From Bacteroidaceae bacterium (lineage in GTDB: Bacteria; Bacteroidota; Bacteroidia; Bacteroidales; Bacteroidaceae), in contig JAFTYI010000042.1 in the NCBI GenBank assembly GCA_017464815.1, forward strand, positions 1 to 62,990: 62,990 bases of DNA, in the 5' to 3' direction. Below are positions 44,786 through 54,563 of this stretch, piece by piece (the stretch's first letter is position 1; the number at the start of each line of letters is the position of its first letter). The position numbers were made by a program, and so were the translations under genes. Under the pieces are notes generated by a model, which had not been told where the DNA came from, did not search any database, and worked only from the letters and a program-made list of their open reading frames with translations.

Positions 44786-45295
44786 ATGAAGAAATTTTTG
44801 TGTTTTATTGCGTTTGCTTTGTTGGGCACAGTTTTGTATGCTCAACTCCCTTCAGTCAAGTTGAAAACTCTCGAAGGTAAGACGATTGATACGGCTAAAT
44901 TGAGTAACGATGGAAAACCATTTATCATCAGTTTCTTTGCAACCTGGTGCAAACCTTGCAACCGTGAGTTGAAGGCTATTCATGAAAACTATGCCGATTG
45001 GCAGGACGAAACTGGCGTAAAGGTGATAGCAGTCTCTATTGACCAGGCTCATCAGATTGCCAAGGTGAAACCTATGGTGGACGGCGCTGGTTGGGAGTAC
45101 GAGGTGTTGCTCGACCCGAACAGCGACTTCAAGCGTGCTTTGGGCGTGAATATGATACCCCACGTGTTCATCATCGATGGCAATGGCAAGATTGCCGACC
45201 AGCGTAGCGGATACACCGAAGGTGCTGAAGAACACTTGATAGAGAAGGTGAGAGAACTTGCTTCCAAGACAAGTACCAAGACCAAAAGTAAATAA
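44786..45295 (+). CDS. TlpA-like thioredoxin-fold protein
   Basis: A 169-residue exported thiol-disulfide protein. A signal peptide (ending VLYAQ) precedes a TlpA/ResA-type thioredoxin fold with FATWCKPCNRELKAIHENY (active site WCKPC), a central VKVIAVSIDQ strand, and the cis-proline segment MIPHVFIIDGNGKI. It should act in the periplasm, reducing disulfides or supplying electrons to partner proteins. It is the first gene of a nine-gene operon whose third member (Omp28-type) and divergent neighbour also carry CxxC, which suggests a shared redox function. The lysine-rich C-terminal tail is unremarkable. Confidence 0.93.
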   Translation: MKKFLCFIAFALLGTVLYAQLPSVKLKTLEGKTIDTAKLSNDGKPFIISFFATWCKPCNRELKAIHENYADWQDETGVKVIAVSIDQAHQIAKVKPMVDGAGWEYEVLLDPNSDFKRALGVNMIPHVFIIDGNGKIADQRSGYTEGAEEHLIEKVRELASKTSTKTKSK

Positions 45296-45333
45296 ACCTT
45301 TGGTTTAAATTAAGGAGTAAAGAATATTAGAGA

Positions 45334-47007
45334 ATGTTGAAAATTACACGATGTGTTGCCATATTCGGTATGGCACTAATGTCTGTGAGCCTCACTGCAC
45401 AGGAAAATGTCACTTTGAATGGTAGCATTCAGAGTGACATTTTACTGCCTCAAGAGGACGAGGCTATCGGGACAAAATATGATAGCAACTCGGACTTCCT
45501 GACCAACACGTATGCCGACCTCCACTTGCGCAGCAAATGGGTGGATGCAGGCGCACGGGTGGAGTTTATGGAATATCCGCTTCCTGGCTTTGAACGCGAC
45601 TTCGAAGGTTGGGGAGTGCCTCATCTGTATGTGAAAGGAAAGTTCGGTAGCGGATGGGAAGTGACGCTTGGCGACTTCTACGACCAGTTTGGTAGCGGAT
45701 TCATCTTCCGCGCTTACGAAGAGCGTAGCTTGGGAATCGACAATTCCATCCGTGGCCTTCGCCTGAACATGTCGGCAATCGACGGCTTGAATTTGAAAGT
45801 GTTGGGTGGCGTGCAACGCCGCTATTGGAGTTGGGACGATGAAGCCATTGTCGGTGGAGCTGATGCCGAACTGAATATCGACCGCTTCAGCACTCAGATG
45901 CAGGACAAGGGCATCAACTGGATGGTGGGTGCTTCGTTCGTGGCCAAGCAGGAAGAGGATGAAATGATTATGGTGAACCCTGTGCAACGTCTGAATCTTC
46001 CCGAAGTGGTGACAGCTTTCGATGTGCGCACCCGTTATCAGCAAGGAAACTACAGCTTGATGGCTGAGTATGCGATGAAGAGCCAAGACCCCTCGTTCGA
46101 CAATGGTTATATATATAAGAAAGGTAATGCATTGATGCTCTCTGCCTCCTATTCAAAGCGTGGCATGAGTGCACTGGTGCAAGCCAAGCGTAGCGAAGAT
46201 ATGTCCTTCCGTAGCCGTCGGTCGGTGAATGGAACCAGCGTGTTCCTCAATCACATGCCTGCCTTTGCTTATCAGCATACATATGCGTTGGCAGCTCTCT
46301 ACCCTTATGCCACACAGATGGCTAATGGCGAGTGGGCTATGCAGGGCGAATTTGGCTACACCTTCAAGCGCAAGACACCTTTGGGAGGTAAGTATGGCAC
46401 AACCCTTAAACTGAACATGAGCTACATCCGTGCTATCGATCGCGAACCGGTGACTGGGGGCAAACTGATGGGTACGGATGGATATACATCGTCATTTTTC
46501 AAGTTTGGAGACGAGACTTACTACCAAGATATTAATCTCCAGTTAGAGAAAAAAATCTCTCAGGCACTCAAAATAAATTTGATGTATATGAACCAACGCT
46601 ACAACCAGGGAGTGATTGAGGGACATGGTGGCATGATTAACTCCGACATCTTTGTGGGCGAAGGAAAATATCAGTTCAACAAGAAACTTACTTTGCGTGG
46701 TGAACTGCAATATCTGACCACTTCTCACGAGAGTGGCGATTGGATGTATGGCTTGCTCGAATTGTCGGTGTTGCCCTATCTGATGTTCACTGTTAGCGAT
46801 ATGTATGGCCAGCCAGCCATCAACGGTGGTCTTGAATATGGCGACAAGGAGCATTACTATATGGCCTCGGTCACCTTCAACTACAATGCCCACCGCATCA
46901 TGGCCGGATATGGACGTACACGTGCCGGCTACAATTGCTCGGGTGGTGTGTGCCGTTATGTGCCTGCCAGCAAGGGCGTGAATATTTCGTATAACTATAG
47001 CTTTTAA
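45334..47007 (+). CDS. DUF6029 outer-membrane beta-barrel
   Basis: A 557-residue outer-membrane protein. A signal peptide (ending VSLTAQ) is followed by strand after strand of alternating hydrophobic residues with aromatic ends (WVDAGARVEFMEYPLPGFE, WEVTLGDFYDQFGSGFIFRAYEERSLGIDNSIRGLR), and the protein finishes with the barrel signal YNYSF. The DFYDQFGSG/AYEERSLGIDNS segment is typical of DUF6029 proteins. The gene lies 38 bases after tlpA and directly abuts the Omp28 gene. DUF6029-Omp28 pairs recur in Bacteroidota next to thioredoxin-like genes. Function is unknown; a pore or anchor for the Omp28 lipoprotein is an inference. Confidence 0.86.
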   Translation: MLKITRCVAIFGMALMSVSLTAQENVTLNGSIQSDILLPQEDEAIGTKYDSNSDFLTNTYADLHLRSKWVDAGARVEFMEYPLPGFERDFEGWGVPHLYVKGKFGSGWEVTLGDFYDQFGSGFIFRAYEERSLGIDNSIRGLRLNMSAIDGLNLKVLGGVQRRYWSWDDEAIVGGADAELNIDRFSTQMQDKGINWMVGASFVAKQEEDEMIMVNPVQRLNLPEVVTAFDVRTRYQQGNYSLMAEYAMKSQDPSFDNGYIYKKGNALMLSASYSKRGMSALVQAKRSEDMSFRSRRSVNGTSVFLNHMPAFAYQHTYALAALYPYATQMANGEWAMQGEFGYTFKRKTPLGGKYGTTLKLNMSYIRAIDREPVTGGKLMGTDGYTSSFFKFGDETYYQDINLQLEKKISQALKINLMYMNQRYNQGVIEGHGGMINSDIFVGEGKYQFNKKLTLRGELQYLTTSHESGDWMYGLLELSVLPYLMFTVSDMYGQPAINGGLEYGDKEHYYMASVTFNYNAHRIMAGYGRTRAGYNCSGGVCRYVPASKGVNISYNYSF

Positions 47008-47013
47008 ATGACG

Positions 47014-47790
47014 ATGAAGAAACACCTTATATATATAATAGGTATAGCAGCCGCCCTTTTTACTGCTTGTGAGAACATCTCGGAAAACGAGCGTTTCTTG
47101 GAAGTGGAGGGCGTAACCGCCCAACGTGTCGTGCTTTTGGAAGACTACACAGGACAGGCATGTCCGAATTGCCCGAATGCACATGACATGGCTACAGAAT
47201 TGCATGAAGAATATCACGACAACTTGATAGTTGTAGCGATGCATGCAGGTGCTCAAGCGTATCAAGCCCCCGTTGGATTGAAAACGGAAGAAGGTGATGA
47301 GTATGCCGATTATTTTGGAGTGAAAACCTATCCGAACGGACTTGTCAATCGTCGTGGAGGATTGAAGGATTACCCTTCATGGGGTGCAGCTGTGTACGAA
47401 GAACTTCAGCGCGAATCAAACTTGAATCTTTCTGTCTCGTCTGTCGTGTCGGAAGGGAAATTGACGATAAACACAGAGTTGTTGGCATTGGAGGATGTAA
47501 CCGGCAAATTGCAACTGTGGATTACTGAAGATAGTATTATTGGATTTCAACTTTTTCCGAATAACAAATCTGAGATACAATATGTACACAACCACGTCTT
47601 CCGTGGCTCGGTTAACGGCACATGGGGAGAGGATGTCATGCTGACTCTAGGTGAACAAAAGGTGGTAGAGCATAAGGAACTCGTTTTGGATGTCGCATGG
47701 AAACCGGAGAATCTCTCGGTAGTAGCTTTCGTCTACAACAACGATGGCGTATTGCAAGCTGCTCAGTGTAAAGTAATGATAAACGAATAA
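47014..47790 (+). CDS. Omp28-family lipoprotein
   Basis: A 258-residue outer-membrane lipoprotein with signal LFTAC (Cys19). The Omp28 domain starts at about residue 35 (QRVVLLEDYTGQACPNCPNAHDMATELHEEY), a thioredoxin-like fold with a CPNC pair, and includes the cis-Pro-like KTYPNGLVNRRGG. A C-terminal Ig-like part follows. Omp28 was first described as a surface protein of Porphyromonas gingivalis. The start at 47014 is preferred for its MKKH beginning; an ATG two codons earlier (47008) directly follows the preceding stop and is equally possible. Either way translation is coupled to the DUF6029 gene. Confidence 0.9.
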   Translation: MKKHLIYIIGIAAALFTACENISENERFLEVEGVTAQRVVLLEDYTGQACPNCPNAHDMATELHEEYHDNLIVVAMHAGAQAYQAPVGLKTEEGDEYADYFGVKTYPNGLVNRRGGLKDYPSWGAAVYEELQRESNLNLSVSSVVSEGKLTINTELLALEDVTGKLQLWITEDSIIGFQLFPNNKSEIQYVHNHVFRGSVNGTWGEDVMLTLGEQKVVEHKELVLDVAWKPENLSVVAFVYNNDGVLQAAQCKVMINE

Positions 47791-47814
47791 TAACAATTAA
47801 ATCAGATAAGTAAT

Positions 47815-48558
47815 ATGAGGAAGATTTTTACTCTTTTAGCTGCCACGATGTGTAGCATTACCTTTTTTGCTCAAGACATTCAGCTTGAGACAAAAGATGG
47901 ACAAGTAATCGAAAATGGTTCGGTTGTAACTATCAAAGGGGAAATGGTTGATATTGCCCCTGGTTTTTTAGGCCAATTTGATTCACATCTTTATGTCAGA
48001 AATTTGACGGATTCAAATCAGGGAGTGTATGCTCAGATGAAAGCAATAAAGGAATATCCACAAATTTGTGGCTTTGCAAATCTATGCTATCCTACAACAG
48101 CGGATGAGCCGATGGTGACAACTGGAATGGGGTTAGTTACAGCAAATTCAACTCACGATATGCAAATACATACTCAATATAGTTCGATTTTATATCCGAA
48201 TTATATGACTGATGTATTTACTTGCACCATTGAAATCACAGTGTGGACAGACAAGAAACCTGAAGAAAAAGTATCTGCAACTGTAACATTCACCAACGAC
48301 CCCGCTTTGAGTATCGAAAACACTGAAGTGGTGGCTCCTGTAATCTACGCCAAGGACAATGTACTCTATTGTAACTTTGCAGACGCGGCCAATCGCCAAC
48401 TTCAGGTGTTTGATGTGGCAGGCAAATTGTGGAAGAATGTGCGCCTCAATAGCGAAAGTGAAACGCTTCCGCTTGAAGGACGTGCCAAGGGACTTTATAT
48501 CTATCGTGTGATGGAAGCTGGCAAACCAGCCATCAGTGGTAAGTTCTTGGTAAAGTAA
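47815..48558 (+). CDS. T9SS-sorted hypothetical protein
   Basis: A 247-residue secreted protein with a signal peptide (first ~19 residues, FFAQ), an Ig-like beta region (about 20-165: IQLETKDGQVIENGSVVTIKG, TCTIEITVWTDKK) and a T9SS type A sorting domain at about 175-247 (RQLQVFDVAGKLWKNV ... AKGLYIYRVM ... GKFLVK). No catalytic motif is visible. It sits between the Omp28 and SusC genes with short gaps (24 and 45 bases). Base composition is AT-richer than the flanking genes between about 47.9 and 48.3 kb, which may mark a recently acquired or fast-evolving ectodomain. Its role is probably surface ligand binding, by context only. Confidence 0.84.
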   Translation: MRKIFTLLAATMCSITFFAQDIQLETKDGQVIENGSVVTIKGEMVDIAPGFLGQFDSHLYVRNLTDSNQGVYAQMKAIKEYPQICGFANLCYPTTADEPMVTTGMGLVTANSTHDMQIHTQYSSILYPNYMTDVFTCTIEITVWTDKKPEEKVSATVTFTNDPALSIENTEVVAPVIYAKDNVLYCNFADAANRQLQVFDVAGKLWKNVRLNSESETLPLEGRAKGLYIYRVMEAGKPAISGKFLVK

Positions 48559-48603
48559 TCCAAAAACGTTTGAATCAAAACATTTAGAAATAGAATAAAA
48601 GAA

Positions 48604-51600
48604 ATGAAGAAACAACTATGTTTGTGGGTCTTGTCCCTCCTTATCCCTATCGGAGCTTTTGCGCAAGTGACGGCTTCGGGTACGGTGATTTCAGGAGAAG
48701 ACAATTTCCCCATTATTGGTGCTACCGTTGTGTGCAAGGAGAAACCGACGGTAGGTGCTGCCACTGATTTCGACGGAAACTTCACGTTGGAAGTGCCGGC
48801 AGGGGTGAAGACATTGGTGATTTCGTACATGGGTATGAAGAGCCAGGAGGTCACTCCTAAAGCTGGAATGAAGATAACACTTATGCCCGAATCGGAAGTG
48901 ATTGAGGATGTTGTGGTCACTGGTTTCCAAAAGATTGACCGCAAGATGTTTACCGGTTCGGCTCAGAAAGTGACTGCTGAAGAGGCTAAAATCGATGGTG
49001 TGGCTGACATAAGCCATGCGTTGCAAGGACGTGTGGCTGGTGTGACCGTTCAATCGGTGTCAGGTACATTCGGTGTTGCTCCTAAGATGCGTGTGCGTGC
49101 TTCTGCATCACTTTATGGAAACACCCAACCGCTGTATGTGGTGGATGGCGTAATCTTGGAAGATGTGCAGGAAATGTCAGCAGATGATCTTTCTTCAGGT
49201 GATGCTTCCACTATGCTCAGTTCGCGTATTGCTGGTATCAGCGCCGAGGATATTGAAGACTTCCAGGTGCTGATGGATGCCAACGCAGTGGGTCTTTATG
49301 GTGCTCGTGCCCGTAATGGTGTGATAGTTATCACCACCAAGCGAGGCAAGAAGGGACAGTCCTCCATGTCCTATTCAGGTGAGTTTACCTATCGTTTGCG
49401 CCCCTCTTATTCACAATACGACATCATGAACTCTCAGGATCAGATGTCTGTCTATCAGGAGATGAAGCAGAAAGGATTCTTGTATCATGCAGACATGTCT
49501 TCTGGTCGTGTGCAGAATGGTGGTAGCTATTTCTTGATGAACGACTTGATTTACAAAGGCAAGTTGATGAACACGCCTCAAGCTATTGCTGCCTATGAGC
49601 GCAACTTGGAGAGAGTTAATACCGACTGGTTTGAAGAACTTTTCAATCAGAATGTGCAGCAATATCACAGCTTGAGCATTACTGGTGGTTCCGAAAAGGG
49701 CGGTTATCGTGCTTCGCTGAGTTATCGTGGCGACCCGGGATGGACAAAGGGTAATGAGTTGGATTTGTACACCGCTTCATTTAACTCAACCTACGAATTG
49801 AGTAAGAACTTGAAGTTTACGATGCTTTCAAATGCCTCTTACCGTAATCAGAAAGGCCCTGGTACAGAAGACCGTAACTTGAATGTTGTAACGGGTGAAT
49901 ACGAACGCGACTTCGATATCAACCCCTATAGCTATGCTGTAACTACCAGCCGTACAATGTCTCCCTATGACAAAAATGGTAATTATCAGTATTACCGTCA
50001 ATATTATGCTCCTTTCAACATCTTGAGTGAGTTGGAGAACAACGTCATGGAAATGGAGCAGTTCGATGTGAAGTTGCAAGGAGAATTGGAGTGGAAGCCC
50101 ATTAAAGAGTTGACATTGACAGGTTTGTTGGCTTATAGTGCAAACGTTTTCCAAACTGAGCACAAGATTTATGACAACAGTAACTATGCCAATGCCTACA
50201 GAGCTGCAGATGACGCTACCATGGCAGGAAGCAACAAGTTCCTTTACCAAGATCCTGAAAACCCCGATGCATTGCCCGAAGTGGTGATGAAGGATGGTGG
50301 TTTCTACAACACCAAGCGTAACACGATGAACAGCATCTACATGCGTGCTACTGCCAATTACGACAAAATTATCGGTGAGGATTTCCGCATCAATCCGATG
50401 GTGGGTATCGACGTGAAGCGTACCGACCGTACAGCTAACATGTTCAACGGCTATGCCTTCTCTTGGAGTGGAGGTAATTCGCCTATGTTGGATTGGCGCA
50501 TGATGCAGGATTTGCTTGTCAAAGGTGCTGAATATTACGATTACGGTGAAGGTTACGACCGTCAGGTTGGTATGTTCACCACCGTCGGAATGTCATTCAA
50601 GGACAAGTACACATTGAGCCTGATTGGCCGCTATGACGGTTCAAACCGCATGGGACGTACTGACAACTCTCGTTGGTTGCCCACTTGGAGTGTCAGTGGA
50701 AAATGGAATATTGGTGACGAGGAGTGGATGAAAGATCAGGAAGTGTTCTCATCTTTGGCATTACGTGGTTCTTACGGTTTGACTGCCGATTTGGGTCCCA
50801 TCAACAACTCATATGTGATTTATTACTACAACAACACGTGGCGTCCGTTGACCAACCCTAACAAGTCCGATGAAGAGCCTTCACTCTACATCAATCAGTT
50901 GGCCAATGATGACTTGACTTGGGAAAAGCAGTATGAGTTGAACGTGGGTATCGATATGGGATTCTTGAACGAACGTATCAGCACCAGCACCAACTTCTAC
51001 ACGCGCAAAACTTTCGACATGATTGCACAGACCCAGAATTCCGGTGTCGGTGGACAAGGATGGAAATGGGGTAACGTGGGTAAAGGTAAGGCTTGGGGTG
51101 TGGAAACCACCATCACAACTCAGAATATTGTGAAGCGTAATTTCAACTGGAGCACCCATTTCACATTCTCTTATTCGAAGGATGAGGTAACCGAGTTGGA
51201 TGCTATCTACAATGCTATTGGCATGTGTATGCCTGAGGGTGTTCCTTTGGAAGGAAAAGCATTCCACGGCCTGTATTCATATAAGTTTGCAGGTTTGTCA
51301 GAAGAAGGTTTCCCCTTGGTTTACAACCAAAATGGGGTTGCTACCAGCACCGATATCAACTTCCAGGATCGTAACGGACAGGATTATTTGAAGTACGAAG
51401 GCAGTATTGATCCTTCTGTGACAGGAGGTTTGCGCAACTCTTTCCGCGTTGGAAACTGGAGTGCTGACATTTTCTTCTCATATCAGTTTGGTAACAAAAT
51501 CCGTCTGAACCCTGAGTTTGCTTCATCGTACAGCGACATGAAAGCCATGAGCAAGAGCTTCAACAATCGTTGGATGGTACCTGGTGACGAACACAAGACG

Positions 51601-51927
51601 AATGTACCCGTCATTGCATCGTCTCGTCAAGTTTCAACCATTTCAGGTTTGGAGTACGGTTACAATGCATATAATTATTCGGATGCACGTGTGGCAGATG
51701 GTGGCTTTATCCGTTTGAAGGAGATTGCATTGTCTTACAATTTCACTCAGCCTTGGGTGAAGGAGATAGGTCTGAACAATTTGACTTGTCGCATGACAGC
51801 TTCTAATCTCTGGCTGGTTTACAGCGATTCGAAGTTGAACGGACAAGATCCCGAGTTTGTCCAGTCTGGTGGTGTGGCCATGCCTACTCCTAAGCAGATT
51901 ACTTTCAAGGTTAGTACAAATTTCTAA
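48604..51927 (+). CDS. SusC/RagA-type TonB-dependent outer-membrane transporter
   Basis: A 1107-residue TonB-dependent importer. A signal peptide (~20) is followed by a carboxypeptidase-regulatory-like domain (about 23-95, GTVISGEDNFPIIGATVVCKE), a TonB box near 99-106 (EDVVVTGF), a plug (about 115-230, ending ARARNGVIVITTKRGKKG) and a 22-strand barrel to the C-terminus (ITFKVSTNF). The size is typical of SusC/RagA. The next gene encodes its SusD partner, then a zinc metallohydrolase and DUF4302. Such clusters in Bacteroidota import peptides or other non-glycan ligands more often than sugars, and no glycosidase lies in this operon. The ligand is unknown. Confidence 0.95.
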   Translation: MKKQLCLWVLSLLIPIGAFAQVTASGTVISGEDNFPIIGATVVCKEKPTVGAATDFDGNFTLEVPAGVKTLVISYMGMKSQEVTPKAGMKITLMPESEVIEDVVVTGFQKIDRKMFTGSAQKVTAEEAKIDGVADISHALQGRVAGVTVQSVSGTFGVAPKMRVRASASLYGNTQPLYVVDGVILEDVQEMSADDLSSGDASTMLSSRIAGISAEDIEDFQVLMDANAVGLYGARARNGVIVITTKRGKKGQSSMSYSGEFTYRLRPSYSQYDIMNSQDQMSVYQEMKQKGFLYHADMSSGRVQNGGSYFLMNDLIYKGKLMNTPQAIAAYERNLERVNTDWFEELFNQNVQQYHSLSITGGSEKGGYRASLSYRGDPGWTKGNELDLYTASFNSTYELSKNLKFTMLSNASYRNQKGPGTEDRNLNVVTGEYERDFDINPYSYAVTTSRTMSPYDKNGNYQYYRQYYAPFNILSELENNVMEMEQFDVKLQGELEWKPIKELTLTGLLAYSANVFQTEHKIYDNSNYANAYRAADDATMAGSNKFLYQDPENPDALPEVVMKDGGFYNTKRNTMNSIYMRATANYDKIIGEDFRINPMVGIDVKRTDRTANMFNGYAFSWSGGNSPMLDWRMMQDLLVKGAEYYDYGEGYDRQVGMFTTVGMSFKDKYTLSLIGRYDGSNRMGRTDNSRWLPTWSVSGKWNIGDEEWMKDQEVFSSLALRGSYGLTADLGPINNSYVIYYYNNTWRPLTNPNKSDEEPSLYINQLANDDLTWEKQYELNVGIDMGFLNERISTSTNFYTRKTFDMIAQTQNSGVGGQGWKWGNVGKGKAWGVETTITTQNIVKRNFNWSTHFTFSYSKDEVTELDAIYNAIGMCMPEGVPLEGKAFHGLYSYKFAGLSEEGFPLVYNQNGVATSTDINFQDRNGQDYLKYEGSIDPSVTGGLRNSFRVGNWSADIFFSYQFGNKIRLNPEFASSYSDMKAMSKSFNNRWMVPGDEHKTNVPVIASSRQVSTISGLEYGYNAYNYSDARVADGGFIRLKEIALSYNFTQPWVKEIGLNNLTCRMTASNLWLVYSDSKLNGQDPEFVQSGGVAMPTPKQITFKVSTNF

Positions 51928-51947
51928 TATAATTCAAGTAGAGCATA

Positions 51948-53594
51948 ATGAATAAAAGAATGAAATATTGGTTGTGTCTTGCCGTATTGTCCGTCTCGTT
52001 TGTATCTTGCGAAGATTTCTTGGACAAAGACCCGGATAACCGCGTATATCTTGACACACCGGAATTTATTGAGAATTTGCTTGCTACGGCTTACCCCGAG
52101 GCTGATTTTGCATTTGCCGAGGCGATGTCCGACTGTGCTGGCGACCGTGGATTGGATGCCATTTTGGATGATCCCGAGGTTGAACAATCCTATCTGTGGG
52201 GTGACGTGGTAGAGACATGGCAAGGAACTCCGGCCTATTATTGGAATGAGGCTTACAAAGCTATTGCAGCAGCAAATCATGCGTTGGAGGCTATCGAGAA
52301 GTTCGAAGCCGAAGGACGTGCCGATGACGTGCGCAATGCCCGTGGTGAAGCACTCCTTTGTCGCGCTTACGCCCACTTTATGTTGGCTAACATCTTCTGT
52401 ATGCCTTACAATCCTTCTACGGCAGACGCAGAGTTGGGTATACCCTATGTGACAGAGCCTGAAACCACTCTGAACCCGACTTATGAGCGTGAAACCTTGG
52501 CTGAGACCTATCGCCTGATTGAGGAGGATATGACAGAAGGATTGGAGCTGTTGCCCGCAAGCTATGAGAATGCTCCTGCTTATCACTTTACCCGCAAGGC
52601 TGCATACGCGTTTGCTTCTCGTTTCTACTTGTGGAAAGGTGGGGATGAGAATTTCCAGAAGTCACTGCTGTATGCGAATAAGGTGTTGGGTGATGTGAAG
52701 ACGGATGATCCTACCAGCATGCTGCGTCAGATGAATGACCCCGCAAGCGATTATATGGGTGACTATTACGATGGTCAGATGCTTTATACATCGTCAGCAG
52801 AGCCTGCCAACCTGCTTTTGGTTGCAGCTGCCTCAAACATGTACTATCAACCTTATTGGCGATATGGTATGACCGTTGCCATCCGTACAGAGTTGTACAA
52901 AAATGGAATATTCGGTTATGGTTGGGCTTATCAGACGAGCGGTGGATACGATTATTTGATTCATCGCCCCCTGTGGACTTATTATTTCCAACAGGATGGC
53001 TTGAATGCCAACTATGGTGTGATGATTTCATCCATCCCCTTGTTGACAACCGAAGAGGTGTTGTTGAACCGTGCAGAGGTCAACGTTTTGTTAGGCAATT
53101 ATGAGGATGCGTTGATTGATGTGAACACATTCCTCTCTACCCGTTTGAGCTTGAAGTCATGGAATGGCACCCCCATTACAGCAGCTGAAGTGAAAACTTA
53201 CTTCGGAATCGACCCCAAAGCGTTGCCGGCATGGCGTGAATATATTCCTTATTTCCCCTATTTCTGTGACTTTAAGGATGAAGCGAATCTTGAGAAATTC
53301 GCCTACTTGAATGCCATTCTGACCATGCGTAAGGCCGAGTTCTTGGGTACGGGTCTTCGTTGGTTCGACGTGCGTCGTTACGATATTCCCGTTATCCATT
53401 CATCTGTCACCCATCCTACAGACACGTTGAAGTCGGGCGACCGTCGTCGTGCTTGTCAGATTCCCGACCAGGCAATGGGTAACGGCATCAAGCCCAACCC
53501 CAGTAACGACATCATTCCCGAGAGTGCAAAGAATGCAGCCATCCAGCCCCATTCCAACAGTTGGGACGGTGTCATTTCTCCTAACAATAAATAA
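51948..53594 (+). CDS. SusD/RagB-type surface ligand-binding lipoprotein
   Basis: A 548-residue lipoprotein (SFVSC, Cys21) that should cap the SusC barrel at the cell surface. The mature start CEDFLDKDPDNRVYLDTPEFIENLLATAYPEADF is typical of SusD, followed by TPR-like helices (AIAAANHALEAIEKFEAEG, ARGEALLCRAYAHFMLANIF, YGIPYV-type turn) and the C-terminal SusD segment MRKAEFLGTGLRWFDVRRYDIPV. It lies 20 bases after susC. Binding specificity cannot be inferred. Confidence 0.95.
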   Translation: MNKRMKYWLCLAVLSVSFVSCEDFLDKDPDNRVYLDTPEFIENLLATAYPEADFAFAEAMSDCAGDRGLDAILDDPEVEQSYLWGDVVETWQGTPAYYWNEAYKAIAAANHALEAIEKFEAEGRADDVRNARGEALLCRAYAHFMLANIFCMPYNPSTADAELGIPYVTEPETTLNPTYERETLAETYRLIEEDMTEGLELLPASYENAPAYHFTRKAAYAFASRFYLWKGGDENFQKSLLYANKVLGDVKTDDPTSMLRQMNDPASDYMGDYYDGQMLYTSSAEPANLLLVAAASNMYYQPYWRYGMTVAIRTELYKNGIFGYGWAYQTSGGYDYLIHRPLWTYYFQQDGLNANYGVMISSIPLLTTEEVLLNRAEVNVLLGNYEDALIDVNTFLSTRLSLKSWNGTPITAAEVKTYFGIDPKALPAWREYIPYFPYFCDFKDEANLEKFAYLNAILTMRKAEFLGTGLRWFDVRRYDIPVIHSSVTHPTDTLKSGDRRRACQIPDQAMGNGIKPNPSNDIIPESAKNAAIQPHSNSWDGVISPNNK

Positions 53595-53602
53595 GTAGAA
53601 TT

Positions 53603-54562
53603 ATGCAGAATAATCAGATAAAAAGAATCTTTTGGTTGATGCCCTGTTTGATGTTAGGGCTGTCATCGTTCCTCTTCACGTCTTGTGACGAGGATGAGAT
53701 TAGTGGCTCCATCATCGAGATGCCTGAGTCGGCGATGTGGGACACTACGGAAATCGGCAAGTATATCTACGAGAACTTTACCAAACCGTACAATATCCGT
53801 ATTGTGTACCGTTGGGAAGATGGCCGTCAGGACATGGGTAAGAATCTGACCCCTGTGAAGGAGGAAAAGATGTTGCCCTTCCTCTCCATGTTGAAGCGTG
53901 TGTGGATGGATCCTTATATTGAATACTTGGATTCAACCGACTTTGCCACCTTTACCATCAAGGAGATGTTGGTGGTGGGTTCTCCTGCCCTCAACGAGTC
54001 CGGCACTGAGACGAAAGGTTTCGCCGAAGGTGGTCGTCAGATTTATCTTTATGACGTGAATAGCCTGTCTCCCCAGAATGTAGAGGAGTTCGTCATGTAT
54101 TTCCACACCATGCACCACGAGTTTGCTCATATCCTTCAGCAGAACAACAAGGATTATGATGGCGAATATCGTGTCCTTTCAAAGGGACTTTATACATCGG
54201 CATGGAGCAATACTACCAACGATGCGGCTCGTGAAGAGGGCTTCATAACAGCCTATTCCAAGGCTAAGGAAGACGAGGACTTTGTCGAAATCCTTTCAGT
54301 CAAGTTGGTAAACTCGCCTGCTGCATGGAACTATGTGGTCAATAGCATCAAGAGTGAGTCAGCCCGTAAAATCATCCGTGAGAAGGAGCGCATTGTGGAC
54401 GAGTGGATGATGGATGTGTGGGGCATCGATGTGGACAAGTTCCAAGATGCCGTTTACAAGGCCATCAAAGCCGAACTTGGCTGGCCTGAGGGTAAAGATT
54501 ACATTCACGATGGAAACTTTATTATAGGTGAAATTATTAACGGTGAGGTTGAATTGTATTGA
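53603..54562 (+). CDS. Substrate-import-associated zinc metallohydrolase lipoprotein
   Basis: A 319-residue lipoprotein (FLFTSC) with a zinc-hydrolase motif HHEFAH: H172, E173 and H176 form HExxH. It matches the family found beside SusC/SusD pairs (TIGR04549 / putative zinc-binding metallopeptidase PF15890), including FHTMHHEFAHILQQ and the downstream NDAAREEGFITAYSKAKEDEDFVEILS, which likely supplies the third ligand. It lies 8 bases after susD and 1 base before the DUF4302 gene, so the set is tightly coupled. It probably trims a peptide ligand at the surface before import. Substrate is unproven. Confidence 0.91.
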   Translation: MQNNQIKRIFWLMPCLMLGLSSFLFTSCDEDEISGSIIEMPESAMWDTTEIGKYIYENFTKPYNIRIVYRWEDGRQDMGKNLTPVKEEKMLPFLSMLKRVWMDPYIEYLDSTDFATFTIKEMLVVGSPALNESGTETKGFAEGGRQIYLYDVNSLSPQNVEEFVMYFHTMHHEFAHILQQNNKDYDGEYRVLSKGLYTSAWSNTTNDAAREEGFITAYSKAKEDEDFVEILSVKLVNSPAAWNYVVNSIKSESARKIIREKERIVDEWMMDVWGIDVDKFQDAVYKAIKAELGWPEGKDYIHDGNFIIGEIINGEVELY

Positions 54563-54563
54563 T

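Noticed and set aside
54528-54563. Upstream ATG start for the DUF4302 protein inside the metallohydrolase gene
   Set aside because: The extension would bury the lipoprotein signal; the ATG at 54564 gives a proper one.
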